A DNA stretch of 64,000 nucleotides from Ampullaceana balthica. Taxonomy: Eukaryota; Mollusca; Gastropoda; Lymnaeidae. Under the pieces are notes generated by a model. The model had not been told where the DNA came from. It was given only the letters and a program-made list of their open reading frames with translations, and searched no databases. A program made the position numbers and the translations under genes. Of this stretch, positions 13,651 through 26,200 are shown in pieces; position 1 is the stretch's first letter; every line of letters begins with the position of its first letter. The DNA lies in contig CALYLW010000127.1 of the NCBI GenBank assembly GCA_944989445.1, positions 104,535 through 168,534 of the forward strand, written 5' to 3'.

Positions 13651-14862
13651 TTCTTCCTTCAGTTGGACAGAGTAGGTGATGAGGTCCTCAACTCACAGGA
13701 CTTCGCACACATCTTCAGACTCTGGGATGAGAACGGTACGTTTCTAAAAAAAAATTATAAAAAAAAGTTGTTGAAAGTCATTGCCTACCATGTCTCCTTG
13801 CTATAGATTTATTTAATTTATCTGATTGATAGCAGAGCACGAAAGCACAGTCTGGTTAGTTTACATGTGATCTGTTCGAGTAGTTCGAATATTTTAATAA
13901 AGCCATGCTTCAAACCAATTATTTGTTGCAAGAATCGTAACGATTAATTTAAATTTAATTGTTAACTTTTGACAAATTAACGATTAATTAATCGTTAATT
14001 TTGATTAAAGCCAAAAATTAAAAATTAACACTTATCAAACGTTCTTGTTGAAAATCTAAATAACACTGGAATGTCTCCTTATATGTCATCTTTTAACCAA
14101 CTACGCATAAAAGAAATGTGTGTTGACATTATTTGGTTCAAGTGATGAGCGGGTCTAATTGACAATATAACCAGCCGAGCTGAACAATCATTCTACATGG
14201 AACTGAGGTAACTGGTATGCACAAAACAGTCTTAGCAAGGAATGACATTATCGGATATCGGTGTTCATTAAGTTTCCACCATTGTAGAGGGTTAATGAAT
14301 TCAGGAACTTTCATCTCCATTTTGTAACGCAGTAATTCATCAGAAGACCTGTAGTCATTTTCTGTCTCTGAGCTAGACTCCATTACTGCCATTAGCTTAA
14401 TACGCTTTTAATTTGGTTTGATAAGTAGGCGAAGTGTTAGAACAATTGTAGGCAAACTTTATCTACATTTTGAACATTTCCCGTCAGTCAATAATTTAAA
14501 ACCAAAATGTTCTTGTAATCGTCAGGAAATTTATTATTTATCGGCCGCTATTTTTTATATATATTTTTTTTACTTTTTTGACTTCCAATAATTTGTAAGT
14601 GATGGGTCGATTAATCGTTAAAAAATAATTTAATCATTAAAATGTTTAACGATTAATCGAGAAAATAATCGTTAATTTCCGCATTCCCTAATTTAAATAT
14701 ATCAAAAAGGAATTAAAATATATATTTACTAAAACAGTGATTAATGAAGTTAAAAGTAATCTTTAAAATGTGTATTTGTCTACAGGAGGCGTATTAATCA
14801 CCGAAAGAGAGTTCAGATTCAATTGGAACGCCTATTTTGAAAGATTATATTTCAAATATTGA
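13651..14862 (+). pseudogene. Gene C: 5'-truncated EF-hand paralogue relic (part of exon 3 plus exon 4)
   Basis: Only the 3' part of exon 3 (13651-13735) and exon 4 (14786-14862) are recognisable. The exon 3 piece reads FFLQLDRVGDEVLNSQDF, then AHIFRLWDENG, and ends at a GT donor. Exon 4 follows CTACAG and continues GGVLITERE, then FRFNWNAYFERLYFKY and stop. Loop 2 has therefore become DENGGVLITERE, losing the acidic residue at position 5 and the Gly at position 6. The sequence immediately 5' of 13651 is a dispersed repeat (ATTAAGGGGCCCCCGGG), so the 5' half of exon 3 and exons 1-2 are gone; no such exons are seen between 9 and 13.6 kb. Its last intron contains a hAT element (about 13930-14692). 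A gene with distant replaced 5' exons cannot be excluded, but a pseudogene is more likely. Confidence 0.8.
13930..14692 (-). mobile_element. hAT element with transposase C-terminal relic, in relic C intron
   Basis: The ends carry ATTAATCG-rich inverted sequence, and the right end reads AATTTCCGCATTCCC. The minus-strand frame 14392-14138 includes LQWWKLNEHRYPIMSFLAK and LCIPVTSVP. This matches the hAT C-terminal dimerisation region of the ZBED1/Ac type (LxWWxxNExRFPxLxxLAxxxLxIPATSVPSER). The rest of the transposase is missing. Element limits are approximate. Confidence 0.7.
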
Positions 14863-14869
14863 TATTGGT

Positions 14870-16690
14870 GAAACTGTGCTGATATTACAAACTTGTTATA
14901 ATGCAAGACTTATAATGCCATACTTTTATATTTCGCTCATTAAAATAATTATGAGATAGCCTTTCTTAGATGCTGAATAGACATGTAGTTCTCTTTTTTC
15001 TTTAGGCTTCAGAATTTACTGATAAGAAACAAATGTTTTATTTCTCACGATAACACTGTGCATCAAAGTCTGTTGCGATAAAAATATTTAACTACGTACT
15101 GATGGTAAAGGAAATAAGTCAGAAAATAATTTCAAAAAAGATCTGTGTTTGTTGACATATTCAACTTGTTCAAAAATTAACGTCATTCAATGCTTATCAC
15201 TTGAGAAAACTCCACAATCCTCAACATTTCATTTATTTTAATGTAACTTTTAATGTTTAATATAGCCCTAGTTGGTTTGACGAAAATTTGAGCGTTTTTA
15301 CGCGACTCGTGTTTAAATAAGTATATAAGAGTGTTGTCAGATTCCAGTTTGCAAAGAAAATCTATTTAAAAATGACGAAATAAAACTTTTGTTTAGTTTG
15401 TGGATCTCTAAAGACGCTGATTGACACTTTTTCTATAAAAAATACAGGAAATACAAAAGCGCCCTTACATTTTTCATAACTAGATAGATATTAGTTGTAG
15501 TGTTCACTGAAGAAAAAAAATGGGGTGTGGGGGTACTGTCAATGTAGACATTTAAATCTAATATGAATCTTGTGTAGCAGCATTTTTAATGTGTGGATGA
15601 TTAAAGAAAAATGTTTAAAATCTAAATATAAACCAAAATCAACTCTGTTTCCTCATTAGGCCTCTCAAGTACCCTCCTTTCTGGACCCAGCATTCGGGAG
15701 CTGACACGTGCATGGCTCCCGAAACAAGTGTTCTTTAAGGAATGACACTTAAACGACAACGATGTTTAAAAAAACATTCAGGCAAAAGACTTACTGACTC
15801 TGTAGATATGTGAATATAATATTTCTAAAAGTTTCTATGAAGAAGGAAAGAAAACGTTATTAATTATTCACTGTGAAATGATTTTCATTCTCTGAACAAT
15901 TATCCTTTTGGAGATAAAATATTCTTAGGTTTATTAAACTTTACTGGGGTACAAAACTCAGTTTTAGAAAAACAAGTATTATGAAGTTCTGTTTTTGATT
16001 TTTTAAATATTTAGAATTTTCAATACTTCAAAAATCTAATAATAAATCTAAATATATATATCAATAGTTGTATGTTTTTCATTTGCAAAGTTTTTGACTG
16101 TGCATGTATTAATGAAGAAACATTAAAATGAATTTTGAGAGTAAATGTGTTAAATTGAACGAGACACATTCAGTATGATTTAAAGTTTAGCCACATATTT
16201 GCATATTAAAAATTCGAGCATACATGTAAAATTTAATTCTTAAATTGTATGTCTCTTTTTAGTCAACTCCCAATTAAAGTTTAGAAAGCAAGTCATTATC
16301 TACTACTTTTTTTGGCACGGGACTTTTGACGCGTCAAATATTGCGCTGTTTGATTGGATGGGTTGGAGAACTTAATGTTTTGTATTTATAGGAGAAGAAC
16401 TTTGCAAATAGTGAAACATTACATAAAATAAATAAGCTAATATTTTTGCTTGAGGTTGTAATGCTATGTTAAGATGCATGGTGAGATGCATGTCAACCAA
16501 ATTGATTGAGCAGGGTTCGTTTCCATGGATAATATTTATTTGCTGCGTAAAAATTTGGCAGCATGGGCCATTTTCCTTTAAATATTTTTTTCTGTTCTGT
16601 CTTTGGCGCTTTTGTACTTTTCCTAAAACCAGAATAACAATATATATTGGTTTGAAAATCATAATCCAAATTTATGGTAAAACTCAAGAA
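14870..16690. other. Intergenic AT-rich region, no gene seen
   Basis: No paralogue exon, RNA gene or clear transposon end is recognisable. Open frames at 16372-16798 are low-complexity and overlap each other on both strands. Confidence 0.5.
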
Positions 16691-16694
16691 AATT

Positions 16695-16696
16695 AT

Positions 16697-16760
<64 letters not shown>

Positions 16761-16791
16761 TATATATATATAATATATATATATACACTTA
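16695..16791. repeat. (TA)n array left of a hAT-like element
   Basis: About 95 bp of TA repeats directly precede the TAGGGCTG terminus at 16796-16803. The matching array lies on the other side at 20092-20158. Confidence 0.9.
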
Positions 16792-16796
16792 TATTT

Positions 16797-19700
16797 AGGG
16801 CTGTTATCCATTAATGTAAATTTAATCATTAACTTTTGAAAAATTATCGATTAATTAATCGATAATTTCCATTAAAGCAAAAATATAAATATCTGACGTC
16901 ATATAACTGAACATTTCAAGGGAAGTAACAAAAAACAGGTAATTGATTTTTTAAAATAATTATTGAGTTATTTCCCCTGTTTCCATACGCTGAAAACGTC
17001 AGCTATTTTTAAATCCCTTATATTAACTTCACCGCCGTCTCTGTCTCTCTCTCTCTGTCTCTCTCTCTGTCTCTCTCTCATCATCTCATGGGCTCGGCGG
17101 GCGGAAAAAACAAAAGTCGAAAATGACCCACTTCCAATGATCCGATCGAACTGAAATTTGGCACACGGACCCGTCTTACCTAACAATGCATCGTATCAAA
17201 ATTTCAGATCGATCGAACGTACCGTAATTAAATTAATGCATTTTTAGTTTATCCTTATATGAGGTATGTAATTTTAATTCACGATTTGTTATTGTTTTTT
17301 TGCCACGTGAAAGTTTGAGCATTGAGGCGACCCAACGAAACGACGGTGCGCTTTTGTTTACATTTTACGTGTCACTCTGAGCTCGGTCAAGCGAATCGGT
17401 GACCAGACTTTTCCCCTCTCCCCCCACCCACCCCTCCCCCCCCCCATAGGGTTATGATGCAAAGTTGAGTTAAGACAGATTCAGTCTGTAAATGTTTGAA
17501 TATAATCAATACTTTTAGTTATGTCTCATCTATAAGGGATTTATAGTCAAAAACTTTGTTTTTACGGGGTTGTTTAATTAAATCCCTTATATTAACTTCG
17601 CGGCCGTCTCTCTCTGTCTGTCTCTCTCATCTCATGGGCTCGGCGGGCGGAAAAACAGAAGTCAAAAATGACCCACTTCCCAATGATCCGATCGAACTGA
17701 AATTTGGCACACGGACCCGTCTTACCTAACAATGCATCGTATCAAAATTTCAGATCGATCGAACGTACCGTAATTAAATTAATGCATTTTTAGTTTATCC
17801 TTATATGAGGTATGTAATTTAAAATCACGATTTGTTATTGTTTTTTTGCCACGTGAAAGTTTGAGCATTGAGGCGACCCAACGAAACGACGGTGCGCTTT
17901 TGTTTACATTTTACGTGTCACTCTGAGCTCGGTCAAGCGAATCGGTGACCAGACTTTTCCCCTCTCCCCCCCCACCCACCCACCCCTCCCCCCACTAGGG
18001 TTATGATGCAAAGTTGAGTTAAGACAGATTCAGTCTGTAAATGTTTGAAAATAATCAATACTGTTAGTTATGTCTCATATATAAGGGATTTATAGTCAAA
18101 AACTTTGTTTTTACGGGTTTGTTTTATTAAATCCCTTATATTAACTTCACCGCGTCTCGTCTCTCTCTGTCTGTCTCTCTCTCATCATCTCATGGGCTCG
18201 GCGGGCGGAAAAACAGAAGTCAAAAATGACCCACTTCCAATGATCCGATCGAACTGAAATTTGGCACACGGACCCGTCTTACCTAACAATGCATCGTATC
18301 AAAATTTCAGATCGATCGAACGTACCGTAATTAAATTAATGCATTTTTAGTTTATCCTTATATGAGGTATGTAATTTAAAATCACGATTTGTTATTGTTT
18401 TTTTGCCACGTGAAAGTTTGAGCATTGAGGCGACCCAACGAAACGACGGTGCGCTTTTGTTTACATTTTACGTGTCACTCTGAGCTCGGTCAAGCGAATC
18501 GGTGACCAGACTTTTCCCCTCTCCCCCTCCCACCCACCCACCCCTCCCCCCTAGGGTTATGAAGCAAACTTGTGTTAAGACAGATTCAGTCTGTAAATGT
18601 TTGAAAATAATCAATACTGTTAGTTATGTCTCATATATAAGGGATTTATAGTCAAAAACTTTGTTTTTACGGGTTTGTTTTATTAAATCCCTTATATTAA
18701 CTTCGCGGCCGTCTCTCTCTGTCTGTCTCTCTCTCATCATCTCATGGGCTCGGCGGGCGGAAAAACAGAAGTCAAAAATGACCCACTTCCAATGATCCGA
18801 TCGAACTGAAATTTGGCACACGGACCCGTCTTACCTAACAATGCATCGTATCAAAATTTCAGATCGATCGAACGTACCGTAATTAAATTAATGCATTTTT
18901 AGTTTATCCTTATATGAGGTATGTAATTTAAAATTCACGATTTGTTATTGTTTTTTTGCCACGTGAAAGTTTGAGCATTGAGGCGACCCAACGAAACGAC
19001 GGTGCGCTTTTGTTTACATTTTACGTGTCACTCTGAGCTCGGTCAAGCGAATCGGTGACCAGACTTTTCCCCTCTCCCCCTCCCCACCCACCCCTCCCCC
19101 CTAGGGTTATGAAGCAAATTGTGTTAAGACAGATTCAGTCTGTAAATGTTTGAAAATAATCAATACTGTTAGTTATGTCTCATATATAAGGGATTTATAG
19201 TCAAAAACTTTGTTTTTACGGGTTTGTTTTATTAAATCCCTTATATTAACTTCGCGGCCGTCTCTCTCTCTCTCTCTCTGTCTTGGGCTCGGCGGGCGGA
19301 AAAACAGAAGTCAAAAATGACCCACTTCCCATGATCCGATCGAACTGAAATTTGGCACACGGACCCGTCTGACCTAACAATGCATCGTATCAAAATTTCA
19401 GATCGATCGAACGTACCGTAATTAAATTAATGCATTTTTAGTTTATCCTTATATGAGGTATGTAATTTTAATTCACGGTTTGTTATTGTTTTTTTGCCAC
19501 GTGAAATTTTGAGCTGACGCATTGAGGCGACCCAACGAAGCGACGGGCGCTTTTGTTTACATTTTACGTGTCACTCTGAGCTCGGTCAAGCGAATCGGTG
19601 ACCAGACTTTTCCCCTCTCCCCCCCACCCACCCACTCCTCCCCCCACTAGGGTTATGATGCAAAGTTGAGTTAAGACAGATTCAGTCTGTAAATGTTTGA

Positions 19701-20087
19701 AAATAATCAATACTGTTAGTTATGTCTCATATATAAGGGATTTATAGTCAAAAACTTTGTTTTTACGGGTTTGTTTTTTACCAAAGTTTTTATTAACTTG
19801 CTTTCATTCCTGTCTGTGGACAATTTTTTTTTAGTTTCTTCCGGTCCACATGGATCAATAAAATAAATTTGAATATTAAGCGGGAGAATTTTGTACATAA
19901 AAAAATGTATATAAAGTATGATTAATTATTAATAATTATTTATTTATTATTAAATTTTTTTTTAAATATTATAAATATTTTCTTAAATTTTAATAGAATT
20001 TTTAACGATTAAAGTTATTTTAATCAATATTTAATCGATACAATTTTAAACGATTAATCGAGAAATTAATCGACAATTTCCGCAGCC

Positions 20088-20091
<4 letters not shown>
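16797..20091. mobile_element. hAT-like element carrying a 5-unit internal tandem array
   Basis: The left end is AGGGCTGTTATCC with TTAATTAATCGATAATTTCC inside it. The right end contains ATTAATCGACAATTTCCGCAGCCCT. These are inverted copies and resemble the ATTAATCG termini of the hAT with transposase remnant at 13930-14692. No transposase is seen. Most of the interior is the tandem array at 17011-19772. Both ends sit in (TA)n, so the target-site duplication cannot be read. Confidence 0.65.
17011..19772 (-). repeat. Tandem array: five ~550-bp units of the TAAATCCC-family TIR element
   Basis: Units start with AAATCCCTTATATTAACTTC at 17011, 17580, 18129, 18685 and 19234, so periods are 569, 549, 556 and 549 bp. 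Each contains a short CT/CTGT tract, GGGCTCGGCGGGCGGAAAAA, CCACTTCC..ATGATCCGATCG, GTGACCAGACTTTTCCCC with a C-rich run, and ends ATATAAGGGATTTATAGTC plus AAAAACTTTGTTTTTACGGG. They are in the opposite orientation to the single copy in gene B intron 1. Units are highly similar to each other, so amplification looks recent relative to dispersed copies. Confidence 0.9.

Positions 20092-20158
<67 letters not shown>
20092..20158. repeat. (TA)n array right of the hAT-like element
   Basis: A pure TA run of about 65 bp starting at the AGCCCTAA terminus. It pairs with the array at 16695-16791. Confidence 0.9.
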
Positions 20159-20162
<4 letters not shown>

Positions 20163-20329
20163 CAGCATACATTTGAACAAGCAAAAGACGCGAGCAAACA
20201 AACTTGACGAATGACCTTCGCTAGGGTCAAACAATCAGTTTATTTATGGTTGGCAAGGGTGGTATAGGGTAGGGGGGGGAATTAACAACAACCACACAGC
20301 GCGTGTTTCGATACCAACATTTCCCGCTG

Positions 20330-20470
20330 ACGTTCACTCACTTTGATTTCCTTTCTTCGTGCTTTGTTTGTGTCCGTTCCCCCTCCCCCACCCCCGTTTT
20401 TTGCAATATCTATGAACACGTCTGCGGCGTATGCTACGCGGTGGGTCGTATCTAGTTATTAGGGACCAAG
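20330..20470 (+). mobile_element. SINE tail fragment
   Basis: The block GCAATATCTATGAACACG then TCTGCGGCGTATGCTACGCG and GTGGGTCGTATCT matches the 3' part of the tRNA-headed element at 62708-62975. The tRNA-like head is missing here. Confidence 0.55.
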
Positions 20471-20871
20471 CGTAAACTGCTCCGGACATTCGCCCCGGCC
20501 GGATATTGGGTTTTTTCGGAACTATTCGCCTTTCGGAACTATTTCCCCCGCAAATTGCCAAATGCCAAATATCTAAAAATATCTTTAAAAAATACAATTT
20601 TACAATTCGATAATATCAAGATAATTCTACTTATAAATTTTTTAAAACATATAACAAATGTAACATAATTATAGAAATTAATAATTTGAAGTTATAAAGA
20701 TATAAATTTAATAAACAAATTCACTAAGACAATTTCGTGTTTACTTCAAACGACTAGCGCAACGCCGCCATATTTACTAAAACGTTTAAACTGTTAAAAT
20801 ATCGAATAAAATAATAAAATAAATTCAAATTAAAATAAATATATTAACATAAATTTGCAGCGACTGACAGT

Positions 20872-20955
20872 NNNNNNNNNNNNNNNNNNNNNNNNNNNNN
20901 NNNNNNNNNNNNNNNNNNNNNNNNNNNNNNNNNNNNNNNNNNNNNNNNNNNNNNN
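20872..20955. other. Assembly gap (84 N)
   Basis: A run of unknown bases. Flanks GCGACTGACAGT and AGCGACTAACAGT are near-identical, so the gap may hide tandem repeat units. Confidence 0.95.
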
Positions 20956-21796
20956 TTAGTAGCGACTAACAGTTACAAAGTAAGTAAGTAACGTATTAGC
21001 AAGAGAAACAAAATTTACAAGTAATATATAATAAATTTATTGATTTAAATTTTAATAAATTAATAATCCATTCTTGTGACCATAATATCATTGCATGAAG
21101 ATTGTAGACGGTGGTAAAGTAAATAATAAAAATACAGTCATCAATAATTTAATAAACCAAATTGAATGCCTGAAATTAAATTTTATTGGTAGAAAACTTG
21201 AAAGCTAAATACACGGCGGTTATGGTTTTGCGAAATAAAGCAACCGCTAATCGCTTTCAAGACCAAAATTAATTCTGATTTCCGATTTTCGTTTAACAAC
21301 CCTACTACTCGGATTCGTACCCGGATCCGGCAAATTGTACATTTAACTATTCGGATTTGGTACCCGGTAGAAAATGTCTACCTGGTAGCTCCCTACTAGT
21401 TATATTATATTTCTCAAAGCATGTGCCGAAGCTCACACTAAAATTCATATCTACAATTTAAAAATAATTGTATTGACTTTCCTTATCATCAATTTAAAAT
21501 TCGTATCACGATATCTATAGCGTTAGTTGAAGAATTCAAACCGGATCATATAGGAAAATCACGTGAGATCTAAAGCAGGGTCGTCACCCTCTCACTCTCA
21601 GTGGTGGAAGCAAGCGCCCCCCCCCTTTCCCGCAAAAAAACATTTGATCCCTGATCAATTTTGTATATTATGTTTTCTTGTCATTGTACTGGAGTTTCAT
21701 TTGGCTATATAGTTGTAATAAAATGGGTATTTAGATAATTATTTTAAAAATTGAATATTAAAAATGATATCATTATCTTTCTTGTGTTTTAAAGTA

Positions 21797-22667
21797 CAGT
21801 GGAACCTCTTATAACGAGCACAATTCGTTCCTGAATCTTACTCGTTAAACGAAACACTCGTTAAAAGAAACAATTTTTTTCATAACAAATCAATGTAAGC
21901 ATGTTCCATGCTGAAAGAATACTTATTTAAAGAAAAAAAATTGATTTAAATTTTAAAAAATAAAATTACTTTGAATTCTTAATTAGTGTAACAACTTGGA
22001 ATAAAATTTAGATTTGAAACAAAATAAGTTTTGCCTTCTCATAAATACTGTTTTTGTTAATACTGTCGCCTTCTGGCTTTGTAATCGCTTCTCGTTTATC
22101 CATATTAGAAGCAACCTCTCAACATCATCAAGAATACGCAACCGTTTCGTGGACATTCTTGACACTTCCTTTAAAGTATCAATCTCCTTAATTTTGTTTT
22201 TGCTCTTGAGAATAGTGCAGATCGTTGATGTTGACCGATTGTATGTACGCGCTAGATAGCCACTCTCACACCATGTGCTCGCTTTTCAATGATTTTACTT
22301 TTCATTTCAACAGTTATTTTTTTCTCTCTTATGATTGTGTTCTTTTGGTTTTTTTTTACTTCGCAGACATTTTAGCACAGGTTATTGCTTTTTGCACATA
22401 AAAAATTACGAATATTGTCTGAATACAACATTTGTAAAAAATGGTCGACACACAAGAAAATAACAGACCGAGTGCCAACAGGCTTATGCATCGTCGCGGA
22501 ATTCCCGGCTCACAAATAAATGTCGGGAGAAAGGGACTTCCCCTTTCTGCTTTCTGCTTAACACGTTATGCGAAATATTGCTCATAAAGGGAGCAACGTC
22601 TTCACATTTTTTGCTCGTTATGCGAATTACTCGTTATGAGATGTGCTCGTAATGAGAGGTTCCATTG
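21797..22667 (-). mobile_element. Tigger/pogo-like DNA transposon relic
   Basis: Inverted ends CAGTGGAACCTCTTATAACG and GAGAGGTTCCATTG are flanked by TA on both sides, as in Tc1/mariner-pogo elements. The minus-strand frame at about 22360-21983 includes LARTYNRSTSTICTIL and MSTKRLRILDDVERLLLIWI. These match the DNA-binding (CENPB-type) N-terminus of Tigger transposases. At 871 bp the catalytic DDE domain is absent, so the element is internally deleted. Confidence 0.8.
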
Positions 22668-22669
22668 TA

Positions 22670-23240
22670 TATGAGTCAAATGATTATTAAAACAGTTAAT
22701 TTTATATGAACTTTAGTTTTAATTTTCAACCATTGTTTAAGGAAATGAGAGTGGTGGAGGGTTAATCATTACTGGCGGTGAGCACAGCTGTCATTGTAGA
22801 AGGTACAGGTGAGGTTTAACTCCCAGCAAAGTCCTCATCATAAATGTATACTTTTTGGCTACCAAAATTTCCCACTCGGATATTTTAATAAAAAATTGTA
22901 AGCAATAAAGTATTTTAATTTGATGTTGTTTTTAACTCAACCAATTAAATGAAAGCTTGTCTAGTTTTTCTGGGTGGAGGTGGCGAAATTTAATTGAAGT
23001 CAAATCATGAACTTGAATTTAAAATAAGAGAATAGTTTAAAAAAAAATTTGAAATGATTAAATATTTTATTTTATTTCAATTTTCTTCTGAATTAACCCT
23101 AGAACTGTCCAATCAAATTCAATAAAAAAATATTTTTTTAAAAATGACTATAAACAAACAGGTGAATTATTAACACATTCTTTCAATATTGTAAGAAATA
23201 TAACGTTGTTGTTTTGAGTTAGTAATATCAAGTGTCAAGC
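22670..23240. other. Region downstream of gene D, no gene seen
   Basis: AT-rich non-coding sequence. Candidate poly(A) signals of gene D on the minus strand lie near 23066-23071. Confidence 0.4.
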
Positions 23241-23241
23241 A

Positions 23242-26200
23242 TCAATTAACATTGCCAAAATATGCGCTTCCATTGTACAGCATCTCAAGTACTGAAATAC
23301 TGCCGTCACCTGAAGACAAAGAAAACAAAATTTGAGTTAAGTCTAATCAAAGAAACCAGCTATGTGTATTGTTATAGTATGTAACTCATCAACGAGAACC
23401 CTTGTTATAATTTTACACATACACACACACACACACAAATCACTATGGCTAAAATCTGTAAAAGGGAACAATATTTTGGGACTGACCGTTTTCGTCAAAC
23501 AAGCGAAAAATGTGAGGAAAATCCTGGCTGTTGAGGACTTCATCCCTCACTCTGTCCATCTCAGTGAAGAAAACTGGTGTGTGTGGTGAACCAGGGAGTC
23601 CTTCTTGTCTCCAGCCGTCGTCGAATTCTTGTTTGCTTACCTCTCCATCAACTGCAGGAAAAACTTTTTTTCGCTTTATCAACATTGATTACTTGAGACA
23701 TTTTTATTAACCATTTTATGAAATTAATTCATTGTGTACTTTTTAGATATTGTTGTTTTCTATTGCACATTTGGGTGCGTGAGCTATTGATTTTTTAAAT
23801 TAAATTAAGCCATTTATATTTTAACAACACTAGGGTTACAGAATGCGTTGTATGGCTACTTCTGGTTGCATTGTCTTTTTTCAAATGGACACAAAAGCTC
23901 TTTAATTGTTTTGATATACTGTAAAATTTGAATCATACCTAAACTAGACTTCAATACTTAATTTGAGTGTTTTAATGAAAACTTTAGAAGCACTTAATAA
24001 AAGTTAGTTTTTAAATAGAAAATGGATATGCTTGTATATACACTGTGAGTCAACACAATGACAATACATGTATATCTTTTTGAGTTTGTTTCTAAAGTCG
24101 AAATTTATTTAACCTCTAAGATGTTTGGCATAAAATGGCCAGGTTTCATGACTGTTAACACCACACATCCATAATCTAACCAACAGTCTTTGCTCAAGCC
24201 CTCCGCAAATGTAAAGTCGAAGCGTCGCCGCTCATATCCCTCCACATTAAAAAGATTAGACTACTCAACTCATCTGAGGTGGAAAGTAATATAGGTAATG
24301 CGTGCTAATACCAGTTTTAAAATATGTTTTAAACTCTTATATTGCATTTATTTTCATCTTTTTGTAATAGATTGGAATACAGAATCATTAACATGCACAA
24401 TTAGAAATGGTTATCATATAATTATAGATGTTGAAACCATATTGAAAACATGCTTAGTTACTAACTACAGTCCGGACGGATTAAAAAAAACAACAAAGGG
24501 GTATAAAAAATATTAAAAACATAAGAGGTAAACTTGGTAAATTTATGGGCATATTTACAGGAGCAACATAGAATATTTTTAAATGAAATAATAGTATAAA
24601 AAGGGTATGAAATTTTTGTGTTTTGAATGCAGCATTACAACAGTGCGAGTTATTATTTTTATTATAGAATAAAAAGAATGAAATTTCAAAAAGTTTATTA
24701 TGATTTCAATCAAAATTTGTATAACATTTATCAGATTAAAGGTCGTAAGTCATATTCCGGTAGTCCACCTCCTAAAACTAGTCATTAAAATAATAATACT
24801 AAAAGCCGAAGTTTATTATGTGTAATAGTTGGGCAAACACTTACAATCCTGATCAAAGTGGAGCCAGAAACGGCTGAATTCACTTTGTTGAAACAGATTG
24901 TCATCTCCGGCATACAGCTTGAATAGTCGAGCCAAAATATCGTTACCATTAAGTTGTTGGGCTCCGATGCTGTGCAAAGAAGGTTTAAGTAATGTTAGCT
25001 AAATTGTTTATAATTTTAAAAAAAAACAACTTGTCAGTATATGAAAGTTTATGTATGTAAATGTTTGGTCCCTTAAACTTATTTATGCCTTGATTCTATG
25101 TTTTGGCAAAAGCTTTCAAGTGGTGATTTCCCCCTCACTTCCGATTAGACAATTACATGTGATTTAGCTTTCTGTTTTTATTTTCAAACTAGTTGGATTG
25201 TATTGAAAATACTAATGCACTCTCCGCATGTACAATGTTTAGTTTAATGAAAGATTCGAGTCAGGATGTGTGGAACAGATCTTTCAATCTATAATTCAAA
25301 TATGTGAACACGAGCAACCAAGCCCGTCCAAGGACGTTCCGCCACCGTTCGGTGGCATGTTGTAACTCCCCTTCAACAGCCGTTTCGACCGGCATACATG
25401 TGCATCACGTCAAAAATACTATTCATTATAGTTAAAATAAATAACTCGTAAAAACAGAGCTTTTGACTATAAATCCCAACGCGCATAACTCAAAATAAAG
25501 TCTTGGAAGAAATACTGCACCAAAAATATCTCGTTTTGAAAGTCCGCGTAAACTTGATATGATTGGCTGTAGGAGTCATGTGTGTTTGAGAGACCAATCG
25601 CTATAGATGACGGGACAGAACTTAGCCTTTTATTATATAGGGGGCCGTCCATAAATGATGTCACGCAATTTTGACCGATTTTTCACCCCCTCCACCCCCC
25701 TCGTCACGCGTCGTCACAAAGAGTTAGACCCCCTTCCTCCAAAAATACGTCGCAAAGCTTTGACCAAACAACAAACAACAATAAAAATAATAATAATAAT
25801 AAAAAAATTAAGAAAACCCACCTTATTTTCTATTTAAAAATGGGTATGTTTCAAATCATTTTTTGTCATTTAATTATTTATTTAGTGTATGTCTACATTG
25901 TAATATCGTAATAGGCGAGAAGCTATGTAAAACAGCATTAATAAATTATAAGGCAGTGCTTCTCAAACTTGTTCGTATAAGACAACTGGAAGTTGTTTTT
26001 TAATGCATTTCACCTTTACCGGTGCATTCTTTTTCCCGTTTTGACGTGATTTTTCCATGTACTGACGTCATAGCAAAGTGAGCCCCTACATGGCTTAAAG
26101 CCCTATAACATTAAGGATGATTTTATATATATTTTTTTTTACATTTGTCTTGTTGCCAAGGCATAGTAAGGAACTGACTATGTGACTATTGATATTCCAA

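Noticed and set aside
14138..14392. A host ZBED1-like gene in the intron of relic C
   Set aside because: Only the C-terminal dimerisation fragment is present between ATTAATCG-type inverted ends, so it is a deleted hAT transposon and not a domesticated gene.
23418..23438. (CA)n tract beside exon 3 of gene D as a splicing regulator
   Set aside because: Short CA runs can affect splicing, but the paralogues lack it at this site, so nothing supports a specific role.
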